A stretch of 64,000 nucleotides of DNA from DATKFM01 sp963810485 (GTDB lineage: Bacteria > Pseudomonadota > Alphaproteobacteria > Dongiales > Dongiaceae): the NCBI GenBank assembly GCA_963810485.1, contig CAWENQ010000008.1, positions 124,001 to 188,000 on the forward strand, given 5' to 3'. The position numbers and the translations under genes were made by a program. The notes beneath the pieces were generated by a model. It saw only the letters and a program-made list of their open reading frames with translations. It made no database searches and had not been told where the DNA came from. Position 1 is the first letter of the stretch; every line of letters starts with the position of its first letter. Positions 1 through 8,042 of this stretch are shown here, one piece after another.

Positions 1-969
1 GCGAGCAACGCCGGCACCGACGATTCCAAGAAGTTGTTCTGCGTCTATGTCGCCATCGGGCAGAAACGCTCCACCGTGGCGCAAATCGTCAAGGTGCTGG
101 AGGACAACGGCGCCCTCGACTACACCATCGTCGTCGCCGCCACCGCGTCCGATCCGGCGCCGCTGCAGTTCCTGGCGCCCTATACCGGCTGCACCATGGG
201 CGAGTATTTCCGCGACAACGGCATGCATGCGGTGATCTTCTATGACGATCTGTCGAAGCAGGCCGTCGCCTACCGCCAGATGTCGCTGCTGCTGCGCCGG
301 CCGCCGGGCCGCGAAGCCTATCCCGGCGACGTCTTCTATCTCCACTCGCGCCTCCTGGAGCGCGCGGCGAAGATGAACGACGAAATGAAGGCGGGCTCAC
401 TGACGGCGCTGCCTGTCATCGAGACGCAGGCCGGCGACGTGTCGGCCTATATCCCGACCAACGTCATCTCCATCACCGACGGCCAGATATTCCTGGAGAC
501 CTCGCTGTTCTATCGCGGCATCCGCCCGGCGATTAACGTCGGCCTCTCGGTCAGCCGCGTCGGTTCGGCGGCGCAGATCAAGGCGATGAAGCAGGTCGCC
601 GGTCGCATCAAGCTGGAGCTGGCGCAGTACCGCGAAATGGCGGCCTTCGCGCAGTTCGCCAGCGATCTCGATGCCTCGACCCAGAAGCTGCTGGCCCGCG
701 GCGCGCGCCTGACCGAGCTGCTGAAACAACCGCAGTTCAAGCCGATGCCGGTGGAGGACCAGGTGGTCGCCATCTTCGCCGGCGTGCGCGGCTATCTCGA
801 CGGCGTCCGCGCCGACGATGTCACCCGCTTCGAAACGGCGCTGATGTCGGAGATCCGCGCCAAGCATGGCGACATCCTGAAGGCGATCCGCGAGCAGAAG
901 GAAATCTCGAACGACACCGAGGCCAAGCTGAAAGCCGTCCTCGATCAGTTCGTGAAGACATTCGCCTAA
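1..969 (+). CDS. atpA: F1F0 ATP synthase subunit alpha, C-terminal part (5' end outside window)
   Basis: This is the C-terminal ~322 residues of the F1 alpha subunit, which carries the non-catalytic nucleotide sites of the alpha3-beta3 hexamer on the cytoplasmic side of the membrane. The frame is open from base 1, so the start and the Walker A region lie upstream of the window. Visible family segments are CVYVAIGQKRSTVAQ, the stretch IYDD-like AVIFYDDLSKQAVAYRQ, RRPPGREAYPGDVFYLHSRL and SITDGQIFLET, then the helical C-terminal domain ending VLDQFVKTFA. It heads the visible part of the operon and is followed after 34 bases by atpG. Identification is secure. Confidence 0.98.
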   Translation, partial: ASNAGTDDSKKLFCVYVAIGQKRSTVAQIVKVLEDNGALDYTIVVAATASDPAPLQFLAPYTGCTMGEYFRDNGMHAVIFYDDLSKQAVAYRQMSLLLRRPPGREAYPGDVFYLHSRLLERAAKMNDEMKAGSLTALPVIETQAGDVSAYIPTNVISITDGQIFLETSLFYRGIRPAINVGLSVSRVGSAAQIKAMKQVAGRIKLELAQYREMAAFAQFASDLDASTQKLLARGARLTELLKQPQFKPMPVEDQVVAIFAGVRGYLDGVRADDVTRFETALMSEIRAKHGDILKAIREQKEISNDTEAKLKAVLDQFVKTFA

Positions 970-1003
970 CCGAGCCAAGATCTAGTTCGCTGGAACCGAT
1001 CTA

Positions 1004-1891
1004 ATGCCCAGTCTCAAGGACCTCCGCGTTCGCATCAACAGCGTCAAGTCGACGCAAAAGATCACTTCGGCCATGAAGATGGTAGCGGCGGCGAAGCTGC
1101 GACGCGCCCAGGAGCAAGCTGAAGCCGCGCGGCCCTATGCCGAACGGATGGAACGGGTGCTCGGGTCTCTGGCCTCAAGCTTTGCCGGTCAGGAGGGCGC
1201 GCCCGGATTGCTGGCGGGGAACGGCAAGGACCAGGTCTATCTCGTCGTGGTCATGACCTCCGACCGCGGCCTCTGCGGCGGTTTCAATTCGTCGATCGTG
1301 CGCGGCGCCCGCCGCCTGATCCGCGAGCTGCAAAGCGGCGGCAAGCAGGTGAAGATCTTCTGCGTCGGCCGCAAGGGCCGGGATCAGCTGCGGCGCGATT
1401 TCGGCAGTCTGATCATCGGCACGATCGAGGATGTGGCCAAGCCGCGCCTGACCTTCGAAGCCGCCGACCGCATCGCCCGCCGCATCACCCAGATGTTCGA
1501 AGCCGGCGAGTTCGATATCTGCCGCATCATCTACAATCGCTTCAAATCGGCGATGACGCAGATCGTTACGATCCAGCAGATCATCCCGTTCGTGTCCGGT
1601 GCTGCGGAAGTTGCGGCCGCATCCTCCGGATCGCTGGCTTCCTATGAATACGAACCGGACGAGGCGGAAATCCTGACCGCTCTGCTGCCGCGCAATCTGT
1701 CGGTGCAGATCTTCCGGGCCCTGCTGGAGAACAGCGCCAGCGAGCAGGGCGCGCGCATGGCCGCGATGGACAGCGCGACGCGCAATGCCGGCGACATGAT
1801 CAACAAGCTCACCATCAACTACAACCGCTCGCGTCAGGCCTATATCACCAGGGAACTGATCGAGATTATTTCCGGCGCTGAAGCGCTCTAG
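1004..1891 (+). CDS. atpG: F1F0 ATP synthase subunit gamma
   Basis: Gamma is the central rotary shaft of F1, linking the c-ring to the alpha/beta hexamer. At 295 aa it has the usual bacterial length. The N-terminal helix starts MPSLKDLRVRINSVKSTQKI and carries the conserved KMVAAAKLRRAQ segment. The middle has SDRGLCGGFNSS, and the C-terminal helix has the ARMAAMDSATRNAGDMI signature and ends near ITRELIEIISGAEAL. The two terminal helices form the coiled coil inserted in the hexamer. It lies between atpA and atpD in the order atpA-G-D-C typical of Alphaproteobacteria, where the F0 genes lie elsewhere. Confidence 0.98.
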   Translation: MPSLKDLRVRINSVKSTQKITSAMKMVAAAKLRRAQEQAEAARPYAERMERVLGSLASSFAGQEGAPGLLAGNGKDQVYLVVVMTSDRGLCGGFNSSIVRGARRLIRELQSGGKQVKIFCVGRKGRDQLRRDFGSLIIGTIEDVAKPRLTFEAADRIARRITQMFEAGEFDICRIIYNRFKSAMTQIVTIQQIIPFVSGAAEVAAASSGSLASYEYEPDEAEILTALLPRNLSVQIFRALLENSASEQGARMAAMDSATRNAGDMINKLTINYNRSRQAYITRELIEIISGAEAL

Positions 1892-1928
1892 AGCAGCGCA
1901 CGGCGTTGGACGCTCAAGGGAGTTCGAA

Positions 1929-3353
1929 ATGGCGAAGAACATAGTCGGCAAGATCACCCAGGTTTTGGGCGCCGTGGTGGACGTGCAGTTTGAAGGCGAT
2001 CTGCCTGCGATCCTCAACGCACTGCATGTACAGAATCAGGGCAAGACCCTGGTGCTGGAAGTGGCGCAGCATCTGGGCGAGAAAACCGTTCGCACCGTCG
2101 CCATGGATACGACCGATGGCCTGGTGCGCGGCCAGCAGGCGGCCGACACCGGGAGTGCAATAACCGTGCCGGTCGGCCCGGAAACGCTGGGCCGCATCAT
2201 CAATGTGGTCGGCGAGCCAGTGGATGAGCGCGGCCCCGTCAACGCGAAAAAGTTCTACCCGATCCATCGCCCGGCGCCGGAATTCGTCGACCAGTCGACA
2301 GAAGCCCAAGTGCTGATCACCGGCATCAAAGTGGTGGATCTGCTGGCGCCCTACGCCAAGGGCGGCAAGATCGGCCTATTCGGCGGCGCCGGCGTCGGGA
2401 AGACCGTCATCATCATGGAGCTGATCAACAACATCGCGAAAGCGCACGGCGGCTATTCCGTATTCGCCGGCGTCGGCGAGCGCACCCGCGAGGGCAACGA
2501 TCTCTATCACGAGATGATCCAGTCCAAGGTCATCCAGCTCGATGGCGGCCAGTCTAAGGCGGCGCTGGTGTATGGCCAGATGAACGAACCGCCGGGCGCG
2601 CGCGCCCGCGTCGGCCTCACCGGCCTGACGGTCGCCGAGTATTTCCGCGACGAGGAAGGCCAGGACGTGCTGTTCTTCGTCGACAACATCTTCCGTTTCA
2701 CCCAGGCGGGCTCGGAAGTGTCGGCGCTGCTGGGCCGCATTCCCTCCGCCGTGGGTTACCAGCCGACGCTGGCCACCGACATGGGCGCACTGCAGGAACG
2801 CATCACCACGACAAAGAAGGGCTCGATCACTTCGGTGCAGGCCATCTACGTGCCCGCCGACGATCTGACCGACCCGGCGCCGGCTACTTCTTTCGCGCAC
2901 TTGGACGCGACCACAGTGTTGTCGCGGCAGATCGCCGAGCTCGGCATCTATCCCGCCGTGGATCCGCTGGACTCCACCAGCCGCATTCTCGATCCGCGCG
3001 TGGTCGGCGACGAGCATTACAAGATCGCCCGCGAGGTGCAGCGCGTGCTGCAGTCCTACAAGTCGCTGCAGGACATCATCGCCATCCTCGGCATGGACGA
3101 GCTTTCCGAAGAGGACAAGCTGGTGGTGGCCCGCGCCCGCAAGATCCAGCGCTTCCTGTCCCAGCCCTTCCATGTCGCCGAAGTGTTCACCGGCTCGCCG
3201 GGCAAGTTCGTGGCGCTGGAAGACACCATCAAGGGCTTCAAGGGCATCTGCGAAGGCAAGTATGACGACCTGCCGGAAGCCGCCTTCTACATGGTGGGCA
3301 CCATCGAGGAAGCGGTGGACAAGGCCCGCAAGATGGCGGCCGAGGCCGCCTGA
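1929..3353 (+). CDS. atpD: F1F0 ATP synthase subunit beta
   Basis: Beta is the catalytic subunit making ATP from ADP and phosphate. The 474 aa product has the Walker A motif GGAGVGKT at residues 152-159, the catalytic GERTREGNDLYHEM segment with its glutamate, the Walker B region QDVLFFVDNIFRFTQAG, and the DELSEEDK (DELSEED) loop near residues 390-397 that contacts gamma and epsilon. Length and all motifs are normal. It follows atpG by 37 bases. The 69-base gap to atpC contains a strong hairpin, listed separately. Confidence 0.99.
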   Translation: MAKNIVGKITQVLGAVVDVQFEGDLPAILNALHVQNQGKTLVLEVAQHLGEKTVRTVAMDTTDGLVRGQQAADTGSAITVPVGPETLGRIINVVGEPVDERGPVNAKKFYPIHRPAPEFVDQSTEAQVLITGIKVVDLLAPYAKGGKIGLFGGAGVGKTVIIMELINNIAKAHGGYSVFAGVGERTREGNDLYHEMIQSKVIQLDGGQSKAALVYGQMNEPPGARARVGLTGLTVAEYFRDEEGQDVLFFVDNIFRFTQAGSEVSALLGRIPSAVGYQPTLATDMGALQERITTTKKGSITSVQAIYVPADDLTDPAPATSFAHLDATTVLSRQIAELGIYPAVDPLDSTSRILDPRVVGDEHYKIAREVQRVLQSYKSLQDIIAILGMDELSEEDKLVVARARKIQRFLSQPFHVAEVFTGSPGKFVALEDTIKGFKGICEGKYDDLPEAAFYMVGTIEEAVDKARKMAAEAA

Positions 3354-3365
3354 CCCTGAACCTTG

Positions 3366-3390
3366 CCGGCCCGCCGTTCCGGTGGGCCGG
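3366..3390 (+). other. GC-rich hairpin between atpD and atpC
   Basis: Bases 3366-3375 (CCGGCCCGCC) pair with 3381-3390 (GGTGGGCCGG) with one G-U pair and a 5-base loop GTTCC. It starts 13 bases after the atpD stop and has no U-tract, so it is not a standard terminator. It may mark an mRNA processing or stability point that sets epsilon level relative to beta; that role is inference. Confidence 0.5.
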
Positions 3391-3422
3391 AAGACTCAGG
3401 ACAGCAAAGCAAGGCAAAGCCC

Positions 3423-3836
3423 ATGGCCGATCAGATCCAGTTCGAACTCGTTTCGCCAGAGCGTCTGCTGGTATCCCAGCCGGTTGAAATGGTTGTCGTA
3501 CCGGGCGCCGAGGGCGATTTCGGCGTCCTGCCCGGCCATGCGCCGCTGATCTCCAATGTGCGTCCGGGCATCATCGCGGTGTTCGAAGACAACAAGGTGG
3601 CCCAGCGCATTTTCGTCGCCGGCGGCTTTGCCGAGGTGACGCCGGAGCGCTGCACCGTGCTGGCCGAGGCGGCCACCATGCTGGAAGACATTGATCGTGC
3701 GGCGGTCGAGGCCGAAATGCGCAACGCGCGCGAAGATCTGGCCGATGCGAAGGACGATGCGACGCGCGACCGGCTGGAGCAGGCGATCGCCGTCGGCGAA
3801 GCCAAGATCGCGGTCCTGGATAACCCGGTTTATTGA
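3423..3836 (+). CDS. atpC: F1F0 ATP synthase subunit epsilon
   Basis: Epsilon is the small rotor subunit that regulates ATP hydrolysis. The ATG at 3423 is chosen because the family begins right there (MADQIQFELVSPERLL). An upstream in-frame start at 3363 would add 20 residues with no family character and would read through the intergenic hairpin. The 137 aa product has the N-terminal beta sandwich (VVPGAEGDFGVLPGHAPLIS) and the C-terminal helical hairpin (AAVEAEMRNAREDLADAKDD). It is the last gene of the ATP synthase operon. Confidence 0.97.
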   Translation: MADQIQFELVSPERLLVSQPVEMVVVPGAEGDFGVLPGHAPLISNVRPGIIAVFEDNKVAQRIFVAGGFAEVTPERCTVLAEAATMLEDIDRAAVEAEMRNAREDLADAKDDATRDRLEQAIAVGEAKIAVLDNPVY

Positions 3837-4026
3837 TCCTGGTTTTCCGTCAAATGCGCGCCATTGTCAGGCGGCCGAACACCTCTGTACTGAATTTGTT
3901 CCGGCAGGCGGACCAATTTAGCCCCCTTGCGCCCGCTTCCGGGGATACCCAAAATATGCGATTGATTCGCAGGGGCCGGTCCGGCCTCCGCGGCGCACGG
4001 GCGCGGGCGACTGCACGGGTAACAGG

Positions 4027-4842
4027 ATGACGCACTGGACGCTCGAGAATATCCCCTGGGACAAGTTCGATCGGTCCAAGATCGATCCTGAACTGGTCAA
4101 GGTCGTCAAGGCCGCCAGCCTGGTGGAAGCCAACGGCGCCGATTACGGTTCATACCTCGGCAGCGTCTTCAGCGACGATCCCGAGTTCCAGCAAGCCGCC
4201 CATGCCTGGTCGATGGAAGAGGTGCAGCATGGCCGCGCGCTCGCCCGCTGGGCCAAGCTGGCGGATCCGTCGTTCGACTTCGATGCCGCATTCAAGCGGT
4301 TCACCGACGGCGTGAAGATCGATACCTCGCGCACCGCTTCGATACGCGGCTCGCGCTCCGGGGAGCTGGTGGCCCGCTGCATCGTCGAGACCGGCACCAG
4401 CTCCTACTATTCGGCGATGATGGACGCCGCCGACGAGCCGGTGCTCAAGGAAATCTGCCGCCACATCGCTGCCGACGAATTCCGGCACTACAAGTTGTTC
4501 TACCGATACTTGAAACGCTATCTGGCGAAAGAGCATGTCGGTCCCGTGCGGCGCTTCTTCGTCGCGCTGTCACGCATTACCGAGTCGGAAGACGATGAAC
4601 TGGCTTATGCCTACTACGCGGCGAACCATGGCGACGAGACCTATGAGCGCCGGCGCTTCGTGAAAGCCTATCTGCGGCGCGGCTTTGGCTTCTACCGCCA
4701 CGATCACCTGGAGCGTGCCGTCGGCATGTCACTGAAGGCTGTCGGCCTCAAATCGAATGGCTGGTTGAACACTGTGATCACCGGCATCGCCGAAAGATGG
4801 CTGCGTTTCCGCATCAACCAGCTCGCCCGGGCCGGCGCTTAG
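4027..4842 (+). CDS. Ferritin-like superfamily di-iron protein
   Basis: The 271 aa soluble protein looks like a ferritin-like four-helix bundle with two carboxylate/His iron motifs: EEVQH near residue 66 and DEFRH near residue 150, with additional glutamates at SLVEANGADYG and VETGTSSYY that could complete a di-iron site. This pattern fits rubrerythrin, acyl-ACP desaturase and related ferritin-like families, but I do not recognise the exact family or substrate. It has no signal peptide or membrane segment. It stands alone 190 bases after atpC and converges with rppH, the stop codons being about 18 bases apart. The 3837-4026 gap probably carries its promoter, but I see no clear motif. Confidence 0.7.
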   Translation: MTHWTLENIPWDKFDRSKIDPELVKVVKAASLVEANGADYGSYLGSVFSDDPEFQQAAHAWSMEEVQHGRALARWAKLADPSFDFDAAFKRFTDGVKIDTSRTASIRGSRSGELVARCIVETGTSSYYSAMMDAADEPVLKEICRHIAADEFRHYKLFYRYLKRYLAKEHVGPVRRFFVALSRITESEDDELAYAYYAANHGDETYERRRFVKAYLRRGFGFYRHDHLERAVGMSLKAVGLKSNGWLNTVITGIAERWLRFRINQLARAGA

Positions 4843-4860
4843 CGGCGGTGCTCTTCCGGC

Positions 4861-5361
4861 TTAGCGCTTCGCGCTGCCGAGCTTCGACACCACCGGCTGG
4901 AATTCCTCGACGAGCTGCATATAGAGCGGCCGCTTGAATGGCACGATGATCGACGGCAGCTCCGCCAGCGACGCCCAGCGCCAGGCGCTGAATTCCGGAT
5001 TCTCCGTCTCGATATCGATGTCGTCGTCGCGGCCCGCAAAGCGGAACGCGAACCAGCGCTGTTCCTGGCCGCGATACCGGCCTTTCCACAGGCGCGGAAC
5101 CAGGTCCGCCGGCAGATCGTAACGGTGCCAGTCCTTGCTTTCCGCCAGCAGCTCGGCTTTGTCCGTGCCGATTTCCTCGGCCATCTCGCGCCAGGCGGCG
5201 GCGGCCGGATCCTCGCCCTCGTCGATGCCGCCCTGGGGCATCTGCCAGGCGCTGGAGGGCATGTCGATGCGCTGGGCGACGAACACCTCGGCGCGGTCGT
5301 TCAGCAGCATGATGCCGACGCCGCGGCGGTAGGGCAGGTGCGAGAAGTCCCGCTTCGTCAT
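4861..5361 (-). CDS. rppH: RNA pyrophosphohydrolase (Nudix)
   Basis: RppH removes pyrophosphate from the 5' triphosphate end of mRNA, starting RNase E-dependent decay. The 166 aa product has a full Nudix box beginning at G44, with E50, R58-E59 and E62-E63 in the GX5EX7REUXEEXGU pattern. The N-terminus YRRGVGIMLLN and the tail region VPFKRPLYMQLVEEF are characteristic of RppH. It is the last gene of the minus-strand run envC-ctpA-rppH. The 81-base gap to ctpA contains a small stem (5406-5411 with 5419-5424). Confidence 0.95.
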   Translation of the reverse strand: MTKRDFSHLPYRRGVGIMLLNDRAEVFVAQRIDMPSSAWQMPQGGIDEGEDPAAAAWREMAEEIGTDKAELLAESKDWHRYDLPADLVPRLWKGRYRGQEQRWFAFRFAGRDDDIDIETENPEFSAWRWASLAELPSIIVPFKRPLYMQLVEEFQPVVSKLGSAKR

Positions 5362-5442
5362 GACGCCAAACTGCCAGGCGGCCCGTCCGGCTGACGCCGC
5401 GGCAACGCCGGCAATGAACCGGCGCGCCGCGGGTCTATCCGG

Positions 5443-6816
5443 TCAGTTGAGCTGGCTGGTGCGGTAGAGCGCAATGCCATGGAGCAGATCCAGCGCGCGG
5501 GCGAGCTGGTAGTCCACCGGCTGTTCCGGCGGTGTCGTTCCGGTGGCCGTTGGCGCCGTGCCGTCGCTGGGCGGCGTGCCTTCGCTCGGCGGCGTGGTGG
5601 TGTTCGATTGCGGCGCCGGCGCCGGTGCCGGCTCCTCGCCGGTCTTCGGCTTGTCCGGGTTCTCCAGTGCGCCGGGGAGATCCGCCTCGCCGAAGCGGCG
5701 CGTCGGTTCGACGACCTCGAGCTTCGCCTGCTCCACTTTGATATCGGGTTCGATGCCGAGCCCCTGGATCGACCGGCCCGACGGCGTGTAGTAGCGCGCC
5801 GTGGTCAGCCGCATGGCGCCATGGGCGGGCAGCGGGATGATCGTCTGAACCGAGCCTTTGCCGAACGACTTCGTGCCCATGACGATGGCGCGGCGATGGT
5901 CTTGCAGCGCGCCGGCGACGATCTCCGATGCCGAAGCGGAACCGCCATTCACCAGGATGACGACAGGCAGCCCCTCGGCGATATCGCCGGGCCGGGCATT
6001 GTAGCGCTGCGCCTCGTCCTCGTGACGGCCGCGGGTGGAGACGATCTCGCCCTTGTCCAGGAAGGCATCGGACACAGCGATCGCCTGGTCCAGCAGCCCG
6101 CCGGGATTGTTGCGGAGATCGAGCACGACGCCGACCAGCTTGCCCTTGGACTCGTCCTTCAGTTTCTTGAAGGCGGCTTCCATGCCGTTGCCGGTCTGTT
6201 CGGTGAAGCTGGTGACCCGCAGATAGGCGATGTCGCCCTGTTCGAGGCGGCCGCGGGAGGATTGCACCTTGATCACGGCGCGGACCAGCGTGACTTCGAA
6301 CGGTTCGCCGTCGCCGCGCTGCACGGTCAGCACAATCTTGGAGTCCACCGGACCGCGCATCTTGTCCACGGCTTGCGACAGGTTCAGTCCCATCACCGGT
6401 TCGCCGTCGAGCTGAATGATGTAGTCGCCCGGCTGCAGGCCGGCGCGGGACGCCGGCGTCTCGTCGATCGGCGACACCACCTTGATGACGCCGTTTTCCA
6501 TGGTGACTTCGATGCCCAGGCCGCCGAACTCGCCTTTGGTCTGGACCTGCATTTCCTCGAAGTCCTTGGCGGTCAGGTAGCTGGAATGGGGATCGAGCGA
6601 ACTCAACATGCCGTTGATCGCGTATTCGATCAGCTGCTCGTCGGTCACCTCCTCCACATAGTCGGCGCGGACCTTTTCAAAGACGTCGCCGAACAGCCGC
6701 AACTGCTCGTAGGTGTCGCTGTTGTTCGTCGTCTGTGCGGTCGCAAGAGTGCCGGCCGACAGCAGAAGGGCGGCAGTCACAGCCGCGAAACGGGCATATC
6801 GCATGGGATCGTTCAT
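5443..6816 (-). CDS. ctpA: C-terminal processing peptidase, S41 family
   Basis: This periplasmic serine protease trims or degrades proteins from their C-terminus; in related bacteria it acts on cell-wall hydrolases. The 457 aa product has a signal peptide (hydrophobic AAVTAALLLSAGTLATAQ), a PDZ domain around residues 95-180 (GGLGIEV...ASRAGLQPGDYI), and the S41 core with catalytic Ser295 (GGSASASEI) and Lys320 (SFGKGSVQ) at the same 25-residue spacing as E. coli Tsp. The C-terminal ~90 residues are Pro/Thr/Glu-rich and low complexity. Its ATG overlaps the envC stop in an ATGA (6813-6816), showing translational coupling with the murein hydrolase activator. Confidence 0.95.
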   Translation of the reverse strand: MNDPMRYARFAAVTAALLLSAGTLATAQTTNNSDTYEQLRLFGDVFEKVRADYVEEVTDEQLIEYAINGMLSSLDPHSSYLTAKDFEEMQVQTKGEFGGLGIEVTMENGVIKVVSPIDETPASRAGLQPGDYIIQLDGEPVMGLNLSQAVDKMRGPVDSKIVLTVQRGDGEPFEVTLVRAVIKVQSSRGRLEQGDIAYLRVTSFTEQTGNGMEAAFKKLKDESKGKLVGVVLDLRNNPGGLLDQAIAVSDAFLDKGEIVSTRGRHEDEAQRYNARPGDIAEGLPVVILVNGGSASASEIVAGALQDHRRAIVMGTKSFGKGSVQTIIPLPAHGAMRLTTARYYTPSGRSIQGLGIEPDIKVEQAKLEVVEPTRRFGEADLPGALENPDKPKTGEEPAPAPAPQSNTTTPPSEGTPPSDGTAPTATGTTPPEQPVDYQLARALDLLHGIALYRTSQLN

Positions 6817-8042
6817 TCCACCTTGTTCATACGGGCTTCAAGCCAGGGCCATGGGTCAATCGCTTTGCCATAGCGCCTGAATTCGACATAGAGCCGGGGC
6901 CGGCTATTCTCCAATACATCCATAACACCAACCGGCTCTCCGGCAAGCACCCATTGGCCGACCACCACATCGGTCCGGCCCAGGCCGGCCAGGAGTGTAT
7001 GATAGCCGTTCTGGTGCTCGATAATCAAAAGCTCGCCATAACTGCGAAAAGGTCCGCGAAAGACCGCCTGGCCGTCATGGGGAGCCACCACCTGGGCCCC
7101 GGGCAGGGTTTCGAAGAGGATTCCCTCGCTTTTCGTGCCATCTTCGGCGATCTGGCCGAAACTGGCCACAACGCTGCCCACCACGGGCGGGATCACGCCG
7201 TCCCGCCTGCGCGGGAAGTCTTTCAGATGCTTGGGCGGTTCCAACCGCAGGATGATGGGGGCGGTGGCCGCGCTGCCGATCTCGGGCTTGATTTCCGGCG
7301 CCCGCGGCATGGCCGGCATCGCCTCCAGCAGCTCCCGCAAATCGTCGGCCTGCCGGGCCAATTCCCGGACCCTGCGGTCGGCTTCCGCCCGGTCCTCCTC
7401 GGTGACACGGCGCAGGCTGGCCTTTTGCGCCACCAGGCGCTTGATGCCCTCGCGCACGCCGCGCAGGGATTCGGCGGCCGTGGCGATCTCCTGGCGCTGC
7501 TTCTCGGCATCCTCGCGCAAGCTCTGGATGTCGGCCAGTTCCTGTTTCAGTCGCGCCGCCTTGGCCTGGATGCCCGGCAGGGCATAGTTCAGCAGCTCCG
7601 CGCTCAAGACCATGTCCTGCGGCGATTGATATCCCAGGATCAAGGCCTCCCGCGGCTGCATCGACAGCCGCTGCAGCACCGCCACAAGCGCGCCGAGATC
7701 GGAGCGCTGATTTTCCAGACCCTCCAGCTTTGCCGCGCGGGTCGTTTCCAGCAATATCACCTGCTGATCGAGTTCGGCGAGTTCGGCTTCCCGCTGCTGC
7801 ACCTGGGCGGCGTAGTCCACCAGTTGCTGCTGCAGCCGGTCCATCTCGGCGCCCAGATCCTGGGATTGCGAGGTCAGGGATTGCAGCCGCTGTTCTTCGG
7901 CCGCGATGGCGTCTTCCACATGCTGCAGCGGATCGTCGCCGCGATTGGAGCCGGGCTCGGCGGCCGCAAAAGAGGTCAGCGCCAGCCCGAACGCTCCGGC
8001 GGCAACGATGCGGGCCAGCGGCCGGGCATCAGGCCGACGCAC
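6813..8042 (-). CDS. envC: Murein hydrolase activator EnvC (degenerate LytM/M23)
   Basis: EnvC-type proteins are periplasmic activators of septal amidases. The 409 aa product has a signal peptide, a long coiled coil (roughly residues 35-245, rich in Q/E/L/R heptads) and a C-terminal LytM domain from about 280. The domain keeps the fold segments (VVASFGQ, YGELLIIEHQNGYHTLLAGL, GEPVGVM, RPRLYVEFRRYGKAIDPWPWL) but lacks the zinc-binding HxxxD and the final HxH of active M23 peptidases. It is therefore probably a non-catalytic activator. It overlaps gpmI by 14 bases and ctpA by 4, so the three are co-translated. Confidence 0.92.
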   Translation of the reverse strand: MRRPDARPLARIVAAGAFGLALTSFAAAEPGSNRGDDPLQHVEDAIAAEEQRLQSLTSQSQDLGAEMDRLQQQLVDYAAQVQQREAELAELDQQVILLETTRAAKLEGLENQRSDLGALVAVLQRLSMQPREALILGYQSPQDMVLSAELLNYALPGIQAKAARLKQELADIQSLREDAEKQRQEIATAAESLRGVREGIKRLVAQKASLRRVTEEDRAEADRRVRELARQADDLRELLEAMPAMPRAPEIKPEIGSAATAPIILRLEPPKHLKDFPRRRDGVIPPVVGSVVASFGQIAEDGTKSEGILFETLPGAQVVAPHDGQAVFRGPFRSYGELLIIEHQNGYHTLLAGLGRTDVVVGQWVLAGEPVGVMDVLENSRPRLYVEFRRYGKAIDPWPWLEARMNKVE

